Shown: positions 8,936 through 17,460 of the stretch, piece after piece
Layout: every line of letters begins with the position of its first letter
Numbering within the stretch: position 1 is the first letter of the stretch
From: Spiribacter salilacus
Lineage (GTDB): Bacteria > Pseudomonadota > Gammaproteobacteria > Nitrococcales > Nitrococcaceae
NCBI RefSeq assembly: GCF_009649225.1
Contig: NZ_WJPP01000003.1
Coordinates: 124,001 to 188,000, forward strand
DNA length: 64,000 nucleotides
Reading direction: 5' to 3'
The notes under the pieces: generated by a model
What the model was told of the DNA's origin: nothing
Database searches by the model: none
The model's input: only the letters and a program-made list of their open reading frames with translations
Made by a program: the position numbers and the translations under genes

Positions 8936-9856
8936 ATGCGCCCAGATCGCATATCGCTCGGCATTTTAATGATGGTCGGCTTCACGATTACCGCCCCTTT
9001 AATTGATACCTTTTCAAAGCTTAGCGCAGCCCATGTTGTCGTTGCGCAAATTGTTGCGGCCCGCTTTATTGTGCAAGGGTTTTTATTGCTGCCGCTCAGT
9101 ACCATTAATGGCTGGCTGCACCGCCCTATGCGTCAGGAAATTCTGCTGCAATTTGCCCGGGCGGCGCTTATTTTAACGGCCACTGGGTTTTTTGTTGCCG
9201 CCTTAGCAATCATGCCATTAGCAGACGCCGTTGCCATTTTCTTTGTCGAGCCATTTATTCTGATTTTGCTGGGCGCAATATTTTTGCATGAACCCGTGGG
9301 CTGGCAACGCCTTGCCCTATGCTTAGTCGGCTTGGGTGGCGCCATGCTGGTTATTCAGCCGAATTTCGCGGTTTTAGGTCCCGCTGCCTTCCTGCCGCTC
9401 GGCACCGCGGTAATGTTTGCTTTTTACATGCTTTTAACGCGCGCAATGGCAATACGCATGCACCCGGTTACCTTACAGGCTTACACCGCCATTGCGGCAA
9501 GCTTGCTGATGCTGCCATTACTCGGGCTTGGGCATTGGTTCGGCATCGAAGCCCTCACGCTAAGTTGGCCAAATACTGAAGTTTATTGGCTGCTGCTCGG
9601 GGTCGGCGTAGCCGCCACCATTGCGCATGTGTTCATGAGCTTTGCGCTCTCAATGGCGCCTGCCGGCATCATAGCGCCCATTCAGTATCTAGAGATTGTT
9701 GCAGCCGCCGCATTGGGATACTGGATTTTTGGCGACCTCCCCAACCCCATCGCTCTGGTGGGAATTGCGATTATCATTTGCTCAGGTATGAGCATTTTTT
9801 GGCGAGAACGCGCCATTGAAAGGCGTTTGCTTTTGAATCGCGGGCCGATTAAGTAA
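8936..9856 (+). CDS. EamA/DMT-superfamily drug/metabolite transporter
   Basis: A 306-residue integral membrane protein with about ten hydrophobic segments arranged as two EamA repeats. The first includes TATGFFVAALAIMPLADAVAI followed by FFVEPFILILLGAIFL and a GxxLVIQP loop. The second includes MSFALSMAPAGIIAPIQYLEIV and a final ALVGIAIIICSG segment. Members export amino acids, metabolites or drugs. Substrate is unknown. The ATG at 8936 follows a strong ribosome site (GGGGGAGGTCATC). It stands alone between the divergent acyltransferase and the ABC importer operon. Confidence 0.85.
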   Translation: MRPDRISLGILMMVGFTITAPLIDTFSKLSAAHVVVAQIVAARFIVQGFLLLPLSTINGWLHRPMRQEILLQFARAALILTATGFFVAALAIMPLADAVAIFFVEPFILILLGAIFLHEPVGWQRLALCLVGLGGAMLVIQPNFAVLGPAAFLPLGTAVMFAFYMLLTRAMAIRMHPVTLQAYTAIAASLLMLPLLGLGHWFGIEALTLSWPNTEVYWLLLGVGVAATIAHVFMSFALSMAPAGIIAPIQYLEIVAAAALGYWIFGDLPNPIALVGIAIIICSGMSIFWRERAIERRLLLNRGPIK

Positions 9857-9940
9857 TTCATCAATTCGTCATCGCGTTGTCATACAGGCTTGTTAGCTTT
9901 CATGTTTCTGGTACTCAAAAATAGTCGAGGACAAAGAATC

Positions 9941-10825
9941 ATGGCGCTTAACAAATTTAATACAGTTGCTCTTTCAACGGTAATGGCCCTCGGGGTTAGC
10001 GGTACGGCATTGGCATCACCTGCCGATGTTTGCCCATCCCCATTGAAAATGGCTGATACCGGCATTGAAGGCATGGGTGATTTAACGGAGGCCTTCGCCC
10101 CGTTTGCCGAGTCTTTCGAAACGCTAACCGGCGTTCCGCTAGAGCTCTACTCGCTGTCCAACCGGACGGCTGCCGGTACCGCATTACAGTTCGACGAGGT
10201 TGACATGGTTTTTGCCGGTCCCTCTGAGTTTGTCTTATTCCAGCAGCTGGCAGAGATGGATGTCCTTTTCTCGCTGGTTCGCCCTCACTACGGCTCCAGC
10301 TTTGTGGTGCGTGCGGATAGCGACATTCAGTCCTTAGCTGATCTGGGTGATCGTCGGGTTGCCCTGAAAGATGTGGGTTCTACCTCCGGTCATATCTTCC
10401 CCATGATGCTGCTTGCCGAAGCCGGGCTTGACACCGATAGCATGGACATTGTGATGGCAGGTGATGCACGTATTCAGGTTCTGATCAACGGTGACGTAGA
10501 AGCCATGGGTGGCGGTAATAAGGATTGGGACGCCATCCGCAAGCAGGACCCAGACACCGAGTATCGCCTGTTAGCGCAAACTGATACGTTGCCTGGCGAC
10601 CCTGTGGTGATGCGTGCTTCGCTGCCTCAAGAGTGTCGTGATGCCCTTCGCGAAACTCTGTCTGCCAACGTTGACGAAGTGTGGGACTCCCTCACCTCCA
10701 CCGAGCGTAATGCAGACAAGTTCATCGAACGGGATGCGTACCTGTCTTTTGAAACTGACCCTGCTATTTATGACGTTGTTCGTGAAGCCTATGAGGTTGC
10801 AGGAATTTCCTTAGACGAAGGATGA
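9941..10825 (+). CDS. PhnD-type periplasmic substrate-binding protein
   Basis: A 294-residue secreted protein. A signal peptide (about 1-27, ending ALASPADVCPS) starts at the ATG at 9941, which has a GAGG ribosome site. An upstream in-frame TTG at 9890 would spoil the signal and is rejected. The body matches the PhnD/SsuA family for phosphate, phosphite or phosphonate, with VDMVFAGPSEFVLF, LADLGDRRVALKDVGSTSGHIFP and an SANVDEVWDSLTSTERN C-terminal segment. It feeds the PhnC-PhnE importer encoded directly downstream, whose start overlaps its stop (ATGA). No phosphonate-degradation genes lie nearby, so the ligand (phosphonate, phosphite, phosphate or other anion) is open. Confidence 0.82.
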   Translation: MALNKFNTVALSTVMALGVSGTALASPADVCPSPLKMADTGIEGMGDLTEAFAPFAESFETLTGVPLELYSLSNRTAAGTALQFDEVDMVFAGPSEFVLFQQLAEMDVLFSLVRPHYGSSFVVRADSDIQSLADLGDRRVALKDVGSTSGHIFPMMLLAEAGLDTDSMDIVMAGDARIQVLINGDVEAMGGGNKDWDAIRKQDPDTEYRLLAQTDTLPGDPVVMRASLPQECRDALRETLSANVDEVWDSLTSTERNADKFIERDAYLSFETDPAIYDVVREAYEVAGISLDEG

Positions 10826-11577
10826 GCAACGTTCAACCGCTTAAGGCGGAGTCAATTCACTTAAGCTATGGCACCCTTCAGGTTCTGAAGGGTGTCTCTT
10901 TAACGGTCAATGCTTCTGAAGGGGTAGTGCTGCTCGGGGCCAACGGCTGCGGCAAATCCTCTTTAATGCGTGTCCTTAATGGACTCGAACGCCCTCAACA
11001 AGGCTCTGTTGAGGTTTTCGGTAAGCCAGTCACCGGCGCGCGAGGCAGCGGTCTTCGTGCCATTCGTCGGCAAATGGGATACGTCTTTCAGCAGTTCAAT
11101 CTCGTCCCCCAATTAAGTGCTTTTCAGAATGTGCTTTTGGGTCTACTAGGCCAAAGGCCGTTTGGGCTGATCGGTTGCATGAGCCCCTTGGCCAGTGCGG
11201 AAGACCGAGAGCGCGCCATGGCCTGCCTTGAGCGTGTTGGCATGTCTGACCGGGCCATGCATCGGCCTGCTGAACTCTCGGGCGGGCAGCAACAGCGTGT
11301 GGCCATCGCGCGAATGCTAATGCAATCGCCCACCATCGTTATTGCGGACGAACCCGTTGCCAGCCTAGACCCGCGCGCCGGGCGCCAAGTGCTAGAGCTT
11401 TTATGGGAAATCGTCAGAGAGCGACAGCTATCCATGCTTTGCACACTGCACCAAGTCGAGCTTGCGCGAGAGTTTGCTGATCGCATCGTTGGCATCAAGG
11501 CCGGTGCGACTGCACTTGATGCTCCCGCTGAAACTATTGAACTATCTGCCATTAATGCCCTTTATGAAACCGCATAA
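10822..11577 (+). CDS. PhnC-type ABC transporter ATP-binding protein
   Basis: A 251-residue ATPase subunit. Walker A is GANGCGKSSL (about residue 39), the Q-loop is in GYVFQQFNLV, the signature is LSGGQQQRVA, Walker B is IVIADEPVASLDP, and the switch His is in CTLHQVELA. The FQQFNLVPQLSAFQNVLLG stretch is typical of PhnC. It sits on the cytoplasmic face and powers uptake through the PhnE-like permease. It overlaps the binding-protein gene by four bases (ATGA) and the permease gene by 14 bases, so the three are translationally coupled. Confidence 0.87.
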   Translation: MSNVQPLKAESIHLSYGTLQVLKGVSLTVNASEGVVLLGANGCGKSSLMRVLNGLERPQQGSVEVFGKPVTGARGSGLRAIRRQMGYVFQQFNLVPQLSAFQNVLLGLLGQRPFGLIGCMSPLASAEDRERAMACLERVGMSDRAMHRPAELSGGQQQRVAIARMLMQSPTIVIADEPVASLDPRAGRQVLELLWEIVRERQLSMLCTLHQVELAREFADRIVGIKAGATALDAPAETIELSAINALYETA

Positions 11578-12391
11578 CACGACAAACCCCGCTATGCCGC
11601 CGCGCTTTCGTCGGCCCTCCGTTGTTACTTGGGTCATCGCGATTAGCTTTGCAGCGTTTTTTATCCAGGGACTGATCGCGGCCGATGTAACTTTAGATCG
11701 TCTCGTCCGCGGTGCCAGCAACATCGTGCGCTTTCTGGGACAGGCATTTCCTCCCGATTTCTCGCGTCATGAATCGGTGGCCTGGGCAATGCTCGAAACG
11801 CTCAATATCGCGGTGGTCGGTGTCACCTTTGGGTGTCTGTTATCTGTACCACTAGCGCTTTTGGCAGCGCGCAATACGGCGCCCAACGCCATTGTGCGCA
11901 CGTTAGCGAGATTTGTGATCTCCGTTGCCCGTACTATCCCTGATCTCATTTGGGCGCTGATATTCGTGGTAACGGTTGGCCTAGGCCCACTGGCCGGTAT
12001 TCTAGCGATCATTATGGATACGATTGGCTTTGCCGCTCGTTTTTACTCAGAACGATTTGAGGAAGTGGGTAAAGGACCCAGCGAGGCGCTGACGGCGACG
12101 GGTGCAGGGCGACTCTCGGTCATCTTCGGCGCCATCATTCCAGAGAGCTTTGCCTCGATGACGGCCACATCGCTGTTTAGCGTAGAAAAGGCGATTCGCT
12201 CTGCCGTTACGTTAGGGCTTGTCGGCGCCGGTGGTATTGGTGTGGAGTTGTCTACCTCCATGCGCCTGTTCCGCTACGATCAGGCCGCTGCCATCATCCT
12301 ACTCATTTTGGTCGCTGTTATCGGTTTTGAGCAGCTCTCCTCCGCCATTCGTAAACGGATTATTAATGGAGAGGGCGTCCCTCAAGGCTGA
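11564..12391 (+). CDS. PhnE-type ABC transporter permease
   Basis: A 275-residue membrane permease with about six transmembrane segments. The binding-protein-dependent transport EAA-like loop is visible in EEVGKGPSEALTATGAGRLSVIFGAIIPE, and the PhnE-typical ARTIPDLIWALIFV precedes it. The start at ATG 11564 lies inside the end of phnC. ATG 11594 is an alternative that would remove ten polar residues. It completes the PhnD-C-E importer, followed by 45 bases before the P-type ATPase. The start of the second hydrophobic region contains one copy of the GGACAGGCAT motif (11738-11747) described in the findings. Confidence 0.85.
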   Translation: MKPHNTTNPAMPPRFRRPSVVTWVIAISFAAFFIQGLIAADVTLDRLVRGASNIVRFLGQAFPPDFSRHESVAWAMLETLNIAVVGVTFGCLLSVPLALLAARNTAPNAIVRTLARFVISVARTIPDLIWALIFVVTVGLGPLAGILAIIMDTIGFAARFYSERFEEVGKGPSEALTATGAGRLSVIFGAIIPESFASMTATSLFSVEKAIRSAVTLGLVGAGGIGVELSTSMRLFRYDQAAAIILLILVAVIGFEQLSSAIRKRIINGEGVPQG

Positions 12392-12405
12392 ACCGCCGGT
12401 ACAAT

Positions 12406-12438
12406 ATCCTGTCAATGTTGCAGTGCAATCAACAGGAT
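12406..12438. promoter_or_regulatory. nested inverted repeat over the ATPase start codon
   Basis: Outer arms ATCCTGT (12406-12412) and ACAGGAT (12432-12438) are perfect complements. Between them TTGCA (12418-12422) and TGCAA (12424-12428) form a second dyad around one G. The right outer arm includes the first two bases of the ATPase ATG (12437) and the only purine-rich stretch that could serve as its ribosome site. It could be a DNA operator or an mRNA hairpin masking translation initiation. No protein is known to bind it. Confidence 0.4.
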
Positions 12439-15055
12439 GTTTGCTGTGGAAAAAGACACTGATCGGGTTCAATGGCATGCGCACTCGGCCGAAAAAGCCA
12501 TTGAGCATCTTGATACCCGTCACGACGGCCTCACGCATGACGAGGCCGCTGACCGCCTAAAACAATACGGACGCAATGTTGCCGCTGCGCCAGCCCAACG
12601 CGGTTGGCTAGCTCGTCTAGCAGCGCAATTTCACAACATACTGATTTATGTCCTGATTGGCGCAGCGCTGGTCACCGCCGCGCTCGGTCATTGGATCGAC
12701 ACCGCCGTTATCGCGCTCGTCGTCATCATTAATGCCCTTATTGGCTTTATTCAGGAAGGCAAGGCCGAAAGTGCAATGGACGCCATCCGCAGCATGCTTG
12801 CGCCGGAGGCGATGGTTCGTCGCAATGGTCAGCGCGAAACGATTAGCGCCACCGAAGTTGTCCCTGGCGATATTCTGATTTTAGAACCTGGTGGGCGCAT
12901 CAGTGCAGACGTGCGCATTGCAACAGCCCGCGGCCTTTCCATTGACGAATCAGCGCTCACCGGAGAATCTGTGCCCGTTGAAAAGACCGGCGCGCAGGTG
13001 GATTCTGAGGCGGCGCTAGGGGACAGGCATGGAATGGCCTACGCAGGCACGCTTGTCGCCACAGGTGAAGGCACAGGCATAGTGGTTGCCACTGCCGATC
13101 GAACTGAACTTGGCCAAGTCACAGAAATGCTCGCAAGCGTTGAGAACGTGACCACCCCATTACTCCGGCGACTCAATCGTTTAGGCAAACAACTCTCCGT
13201 CATTATTTTGGCCGTTAGTGCCATCACCGCAGTGGCCGGCGTGGTGTTGCACGGGTTCTCGGCGGTAGAGATGTTTATGGCAGCGGTTGGTCTTGCCGTG
13301 GCAGCTATTCCCGAGGGTCTGCCAGCCATTATGACCATCACGCTAGCGCTTGGGGTGCAGCGCCTAGCACGTCGCAATGCCATTATTCGCCGCCTGCCCG
13401 CTGTTGAAACGCTGGGCTCGATTACCGTGATTTGCTCCGATAAAACCGGCACTCTGACGCGTAATGAGATGACTGTCCAAGAAGTGGCCATCGCCAATGG
13501 CTCTGAGCAACGCTTGGGCGAGGCGGTCAGTCTTTGCAGCGATGCCACTGTGAGCGTGAACAAAGATGACTCACTGAAAATCAGTGGCGACCCGATGGAA
13601 GCCGCTTTATTGGTTTATGCGCAAACCCTTGGTTTAGAACCGAATGCACTAAGACAAGCCCATCCGCGCTTGGAGGGTATTCCGTTTGACTCTACCCACC
13701 GCTACATGGCAAGCCTGCATGACATTAATGGTGAGCATCGATTAGTTGTTAAAGGTGCGCCAGAGGCGGTGGTTCCACGATGCCAAGGCATCGATGAGGA
13801 CGAGTGGCATAGAAAAGCAGAAGCCATGGCCGAGCGGGGGCTGCGATTATTAGCTGTGGCCGAGCGTATCGTCTCGCACGATGATTTTAAAATGGACCTT
13901 GATCATCAACCCGAAGACCTGACCTTGCTCGGCCTTGTAGCGATCATTGACCCGCCCCGTGAAGAGGCCATTAAGGCCGTCGCTGCATGCCGTCGCGCCG
14001 GTATTCGCGTGAAGATGATCACTGGAGATCATGCCCACACCGCGGCAGCAATTGGGCAACAGTTGGGCTTGGAGGATACCGGGCGGGGCGTTACCGGCGC
14101 TGAACTAGACGCTCTCAGCGATGCCGATTTTTCTGCTAAAGCGGGACAGGCATCGGTATTTGCCCGCGTTTCTCCCGCCCATAAGTTACGTCTGGTTAAA
14201 GCACTGCAGGCAAATGGTGAAATCGTTGCCATGACTGGTGATGGCGTGAACGATGCGCCCGCCCTGAAGCGCGCCGATGTGGGTGTGGCGATGGGGCAGC
14301 AGGGGACTGATGCAGCGCGTGAGGCCTCAGAGGTTGTACTAGCTGATGACAACTTCGCCACGATTGCAGCAGCGATTCGTGAAGGACGTGTCATTTACGA
14401 CAATATCGTCAAATCGATACTGTTCATGCTGCCAACTAACGCCGCTCAGTCGTTAATACTGGTGGCCGCGGTATTTATTGGACTGACGTTACCCATCACC
14501 CCGCCACAAATCTTGTGGGTCAACATGATCACCGCCGTCACATTGGCCCTGGCTTTGGCCTTTGAACCGGCAGAAGAAGGAGTTATGGGGCGTGCACCAC
14601 GGGCAGCCGATGGGCCTTTAATTCCTAAGGGGATGGGATCTCGACTAATCCTTGTCGCTTGCACCATGGTAATCGGCACGATGGCCATTTTTTTGTGGGA
14701 GCGTTCACAAGGCGCCGAGCTAGCCGAAGCAAGGACATTGGCAGTTAACACGCTGGTTTTGTTTGAGGTGTGGTATTTGTTCTCAGCGCGACGACTGCAC
14801 CAGAGCTCATTCAATCTATCGGGAGTTTTGGGGAATCGCTACGTGCCGATGGCGGGAGTTTTCATTATTTTGGCGCAAATCGCATTTACGTATGCACCCC
14901 CGATGCAGTTTTTGTTTGACACCCACTCATTGGGTGTCCGCGAATGGATCCTTGCCATTTTAGTGAGCCTGCCCGTCATCGCAGTTGCCGAAGGGCATAA
15001 ATGGTGGCAAAGAAAAAGGCTGCCCATGCCCAAATCAGGCAATGAGCAGCCTTAA
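12437..15055 (+). CDS. P2-type cation-transporting ATPase, ion specificity unclear
   Basis: An 872-residue P-type pump. Order: N-terminal cation-ATPase domain ([23 protein letters not shown]), M1-M2, actuator domain with LTGES, M3-M4 with AIPEGLPA (about 292), phosphorylation site DKTGTLT with D335, nucleotide-binding domain, hinge [15 protein letters not shown] (about 600), and M5-M10. It resembles bacterial Ca2+/Na+-type P2 pumps. However, the residues that bind Ca2+ in SERCA are not kept. The M5 Glu position is Q671 (NAAQ) and the M6 Asp is Ala (WVNMITAV, about 694-701), so a canonical Ca2+ pump is unlikely, and Na+, H+, K+ or Mg2+ are possible. It overlaps the nested inverted repeat at its start and carries the dmdA-like terminator at its 3' end. 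Confidence 0.88.
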   Translation: MFAVEKDTDRVQWHAHSAEKAIEHLDTRHDGLTHDEAADRLKQYGRNVAAAPAQRGWLARLAAQFHNILIYVLIGAALVTAALGHWIDTAVIALVVIINALIGFIQEGKAESAMDAIRSMLAPEAMVRRNGQRETISATEVVPGDILILEPGGRISADVRIATARGLSIDESALTGESVPVEKTGAQVDSEAALGDRHGMAYAGTLVATGEGTGIVVATADRTELGQVTEMLASVENVTTPLLRRLNRLGKQLSVIILAVSAITAVAGVVLHGFSAVEMFMAAVGLAVAAIPEGLPAIMTITLALGVQRLARRNAIIRRLPAVETLGSITVICSDKTGTLTRNEMTVQEVAIANGSEQRLGEAVSLCSDATVSVNKDDSLKISGDPMEAALLVYAQTLGLEPNALRQAHPRLEGIPFDSTHRYMASLHDINGEHRLVVKGAPEAVVPRCQGIDEDEWHRKAEAMAERGLRLLAVAERIVSHDDFKMDLDHQPEDLTLLGLVAIIDPPREEAIKAVAACRRAGIRVKMITGDHAHTAAAIGQQLGLEDTGRGVTGAELDALSDADFSAKAGQASVFARVSPAHKLRLVKALQANGEIVAMTGDGVNDAPALKRADVGVAMGQQGTDAAREASEVVLADDNFATIAAAIREGRVIYDNIVKSILFMLPTNAAQSLILVAAVFIGLTLPITPPQILWVNMITAVTLALALAFEPAEEGVMGRAPRAADGPLIPKGMGSRLILVACTMVIGTMAIFLWERSQGAELAEARTLAVNTLVLFEVWYLFSARRLHQSSFNLSGVLGNRYVPMAGVFIILAQIAFTYAPPMQFLFDTHSLGVREWILAILVSLPVIAVAEGHKWWQRKRLPMPKSGNEQP
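15009..15053 (-). terminator. rho-independent terminator for the DmdA-like gene
   Basis: Read on the minus strand, AAGGCTGC (15053-15046) and GCAGCCTT (15023-15016) form an 8-bp stem, with a nested GCC/GGC pair in the loop, followed directly by a T-rich run (TTTCTTT). It lies 15-60 bases beyond the stop of the demethylase gene and entirely inside the last codons and stop codon of the convergent ATPase gene. Confidence 0.6.
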
Positions 15056-15067
15056 CATCACGCCTCG

Positions 15068-16414
15068 TTAGTCTGCGTAATCCAGACCGCGGGTTTTTGC
15101 CACCTCACGGGCGTTGGGGTTAACGGACGGCCTAAACGGTACGTCTCGAACCTGACCGGCAATCCGGTTAGACGGCAGACCCTGGGTGTACTCATCGGGT
15201 AGCCAGACTTCCAGCGCGGTACCCGAATCTGTCATCTCAACCGGCACCCAGGCCAGCGCGATATTGGTCTCCAGCTCTGGGGAGTACCAAGGCGAGCTGA
15301 CATAACCCACCGCCTCGTCACCACCCGGCTTGGCAATTAGCCAAAAATCAGGCGCATAGTCGGTGATCGGCAGGCCACCGAATGAAATACCCACCATTTT
15401 AAGCTTAAACGGCGGATTGCCAGCTTCAATTTTTGCGCGAGCGGCCTCGAGCGCTGCCTTGCCAATGTAGTCTGCCGCTTTATTACGCGGCACCTGATAA
15501 GCCAAGTTGCACTGAAACGGCAGCGTCTCTTGGTCAATATCCTGACCCCAAGACAAAATACCTGCGGCGATACGGCGATGATGCGCTGGCGCAATCACCA
15601 TCAGGTTATGTTTTTTACCGGCAGCCAACACCGCATTCCACATATCTTCGGCATAAAGAGTGGCATCCCGCAGATAGATCTCATAGCCCTTCTCACCGGT
15701 AAAGCCGGTTTGTGAAACGATCACATCACGGCCGCCCACCTTGCCGGCCATCAGGCCATAATAAGGAATACTCCGCACCTCATCACCCAGCAGATCAGCC
15801 ATCAGATCTTCTGACTTCGGCCCCTGAATCTGCACCGGTGCCACGTCAATCTCAGCGATGCTGACGTTAAACTGCTTGGCGATATTCACGCCCCGCAACC
15901 AGAACTCGAGATCACTATCGGATAGCGAGAACCAAAACTCGTCTTCTGAAATACGCAGCAGCACTGGATCATTAAGAATGCCGCCATCTTCGTTACACAA
16001 GATGACGTATTTGCCATGCATTGGCTTAATTTTGGTGGCATCACGCGTAATCACATAATCAACAAAGGCCTCGGCATCCGGGCCTTTCACCTGGATCTGA
16101 CGCTCAACGGCCACGTTCCACATGGTGACGTGATTCACCAGCGCGTCATATTCCACCATCGCGCCGCCGTCTTCCGGCTTTACATAACCACGCGGGTGAT
16201 ACATCCGATTATAGACGGTGGCACGCCAGCACCCTGCCTGATGGGCCAGATGCCAATAGGGTGATTTGCGCACTCGCGTAGAAATCAGCATTTCAACAGG
16301 GGTTCGCCCCGACTGACGCAAATTAATTGGAACCTTGCGGTCTGATTGGTCCACGCTATTGACGTGAACCGTGTTGGCGTCGTTCACGCCGATGTACTGA
16401 TGTCCTTTGCTCAT
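15068..16414 (-). CDS. DmdA-like, GcvT-family tetrahydrofolate-dependent demethylase
   Basis: A 448-residue aminomethyltransferase-family protein. From about residue 45 it lines up with DMSP demethylase DmdA: RVRKSPYW and TVYNRMYHPRGY match the DmdA N-terminus, MWNVAVERQIQVKGPDA matches its WDVAxERQ block, and GGILNDPVLLRI, IQGPKSEDLM and SQTGFTGEKGYEIYL follow in order. DmdA moves a methyl group from DMSP to tetrahydrofolate. Relatives act on dimethylglycine, sarcosine or aromatic ethers, so the substrate is inferred only. Odd features are a ~42-residue polar N-terminal extension and a longer C-terminus than the ~370-residue DmdA. Start chosen at ATG 16414, because GGGGAG sits nine bases upstream; ATG 16435 includes that site. 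It diverges from the C-C lyase gene across 185 bases. Confidence 0.75.
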   Translation of the reverse strand: MSKGHQYIGVNDANTVHVNSVDQSDRKVPINLRQSGRTPVEMLISTRVRKSPYWHLAHQAGCWRATVYNRMYHPRGYVKPEDGGAMVEYDALVNHVTMWNVAVERQIQVKGPDAEAFVDYVITRDATKIKPMHGKYVILCNEDGGILNDPVLLRISEDEFWFSLSDSDLEFWLRGVNIAKQFNVSIAEIDVAPVQIQGPKSEDLMADLLGDEVRSIPYYGLMAGKVGGRDVIVSQTGFTGEKGYEIYLRDATLYAEDMWNAVLAAGKKHNLMVIAPAHHRRIAAGILSWGQDIDQETLPFQCNLAYQVPRNKAADYIGKAALEAARAKIEAGNPPFKLKMVGISFGGLPITDYAPDFWLIAKPGGDEAVGYVSSPWYSPELETNIALAWVPVEMTDSGTALEVWLPDEYTQGLPSNRIAGQVRDVPFRPSVNPNAREVAKTRGLDYAD

Positions 16415-16599
16415 TCTTTCAATCTCCCCATCCATTATGTAGCCAACCGTTTGTTCGACCGATCATGCAACACGATGTTTGAACGGGGTTTTCAGTTTGC
16501 GACCTCGGCAATTCCAGAATGACCGATGATAGAATTTCTTCTCACGACCAAGTTAGGCGACAATATCCGCAGAATTCTAATGACAAGGAGAGCAAGATC

Positions 16600-17460
16600 A
16601 TGTCTACCGCCCGTCAATTACGCCAGTTGCTTGAAAACAACGCGCCTGTGGTTGCGCCCGGGGCTTTCGATGGTTTGTCTGCCCGGTTGGTTGAGCAAGC
16701 CGGCTTTCCCGCGGTTTATGCGACAGGGGGTGGCATTGCGCGGAGCACCGGTATCCCTGACTTAGGGCTGATGAGCCTTGATGAAATTGTAAAACGACTC
16801 GAGTCTATGGTGGATGTCACCACCATTCCTTTGATTGGCGATGCAGACACGGGGCATGGCAATGCGCTGAACGCACAAAAAACAGCCCGGGCCTTTGAGC
16901 GTGCTGGCGTGGCCGGCTTTCATTTAGAAGATCAGGTATTTCCCAAGCGTTGCGGACACTACGATGATAAATCCATCGTGCCAACTCGCGAGATGACGCA
17001 AAAAATTATTGCGGTAAGAGATGCGTTAGAAAATCCCGATAGTGTGCTCATTGCGCGTACAGACGGGCTGGCCGTTGAGGGCTATGGCCCAACCATGGAA
17101 CGCGCTCATGCCTACATGGACGCCGGCGCTGATGTGATCTTCGTTGAGGCACCCACCTCTGTTGAGCAGATTGAGCAAATTGCCAAAGATCTGCCTCAGC
17201 CCAAGCTCATTAATATGTTCCATGGCGGCAAAACGCCGTTAATGCCGGCTGATCGTCTGGGCGAGCTTGGCTATAGCATCATTATTATTCCCAGCGACAC
17301 TCAACGTGCCGCCATTAAGGCGATGCAGGATACGCTGGCTGTGATCGCACGCGATGGTGATAGTGGCGCCATGTCTGATCGCATGGTCACCTTTAAAGGC
17401 CGCGAAGAAATTATCGGCACAGATGCCTATTTAGAACTCGATAAACGCTACGGCGTCTGA
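16600..17460 (+). CDS. isocitrate lyase/PEP mutase superfamily C-C lyase (PrpB / dimethylmalate-lyase-like)
   Basis: A 286-residue alpha/beta-barrel enzyme. The metal-binding DADTGHG, the LEDQVFPKRCGH segment with the catalytic Cys loop, and ARTDGLAVEG are seen in order. KRCGH identifies a lyase that cleaves a 2-substituted malate-type acid to pyruvate or glyoxylate plus a second acid, not a phosphonate-forming mutase. The C-terminal half (EAPTSVEQIEQIAKDL, LINMFHGGKTP) looks closer to 2,3-dimethylmalate lyase or oxaloacetate hydrolase relatives than to E. coli PrpB. It might still supply the methylisocitrate lyase step for prpCD at 34-37 kb. Start at ATG 16600 with AAGGAG upstream. It overlaps the convergent GntR gene by 13 bases. 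Confidence 0.8.
   Translation: MSTARQLRQLLENNAPVVAPGAFDGLSARLVEQAGFPAVYATGGGIARSTGIPDLGLMSLDEIVKRLESMVDVTTIPLIGDADTGHGNALNAQKTARAFERAGVAGFHLEDQVFPKRCGHYDDKSIVPTREMTQKIIAVRDALENPDSVLIARTDGLAVEGYGPTMERAHAYMDAGADVIFVEAPTSVEQIEQIAKDLPQPKLINMFHGGKTPLMPADRLGELGYSIIIIPSDTQRAAIKAMQDTLAVIARDGDSGAMSDRMVTFKGREEIIGTDAYLELDKRYGV

Noticed and set aside
9877-9903. Pho box upstream of the phnD-like gene (TTGTCAT 9877-9883, CTTTCAT 9897-9903)
   Set aside because: The two half-sites are 20 bases apart, not in the 11/22-base phasing of PhoB sites, and each has a mismatch.
13039-13563. Open frame antisense to the ATPase around its phosphorylation site
   Set aside because: The plus strand encodes intact PEGLPA and DKTGTLT motifs; the antisense product has no recognisable domain.
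16530-16579. TAGAATT / AATTCTA inverted repeat upstream of the lyase as GntR operator
   Set aside because: Arms are short and 36 bases apart, unlike the compact operators of FCD-GntR regulators, and no equivalent is seen before the E1 gene.
16600-17460. Phosphoenolpyruvate mutase linked to the PhnD-C-E importer (phosphonate synthesis)
   Set aside because: The active-site loop reads KRCGH, diagnostic for C-C lyases, not the EDK/NS pattern of PEP mutase, and the importer is 4 kb away on a separate transcript.
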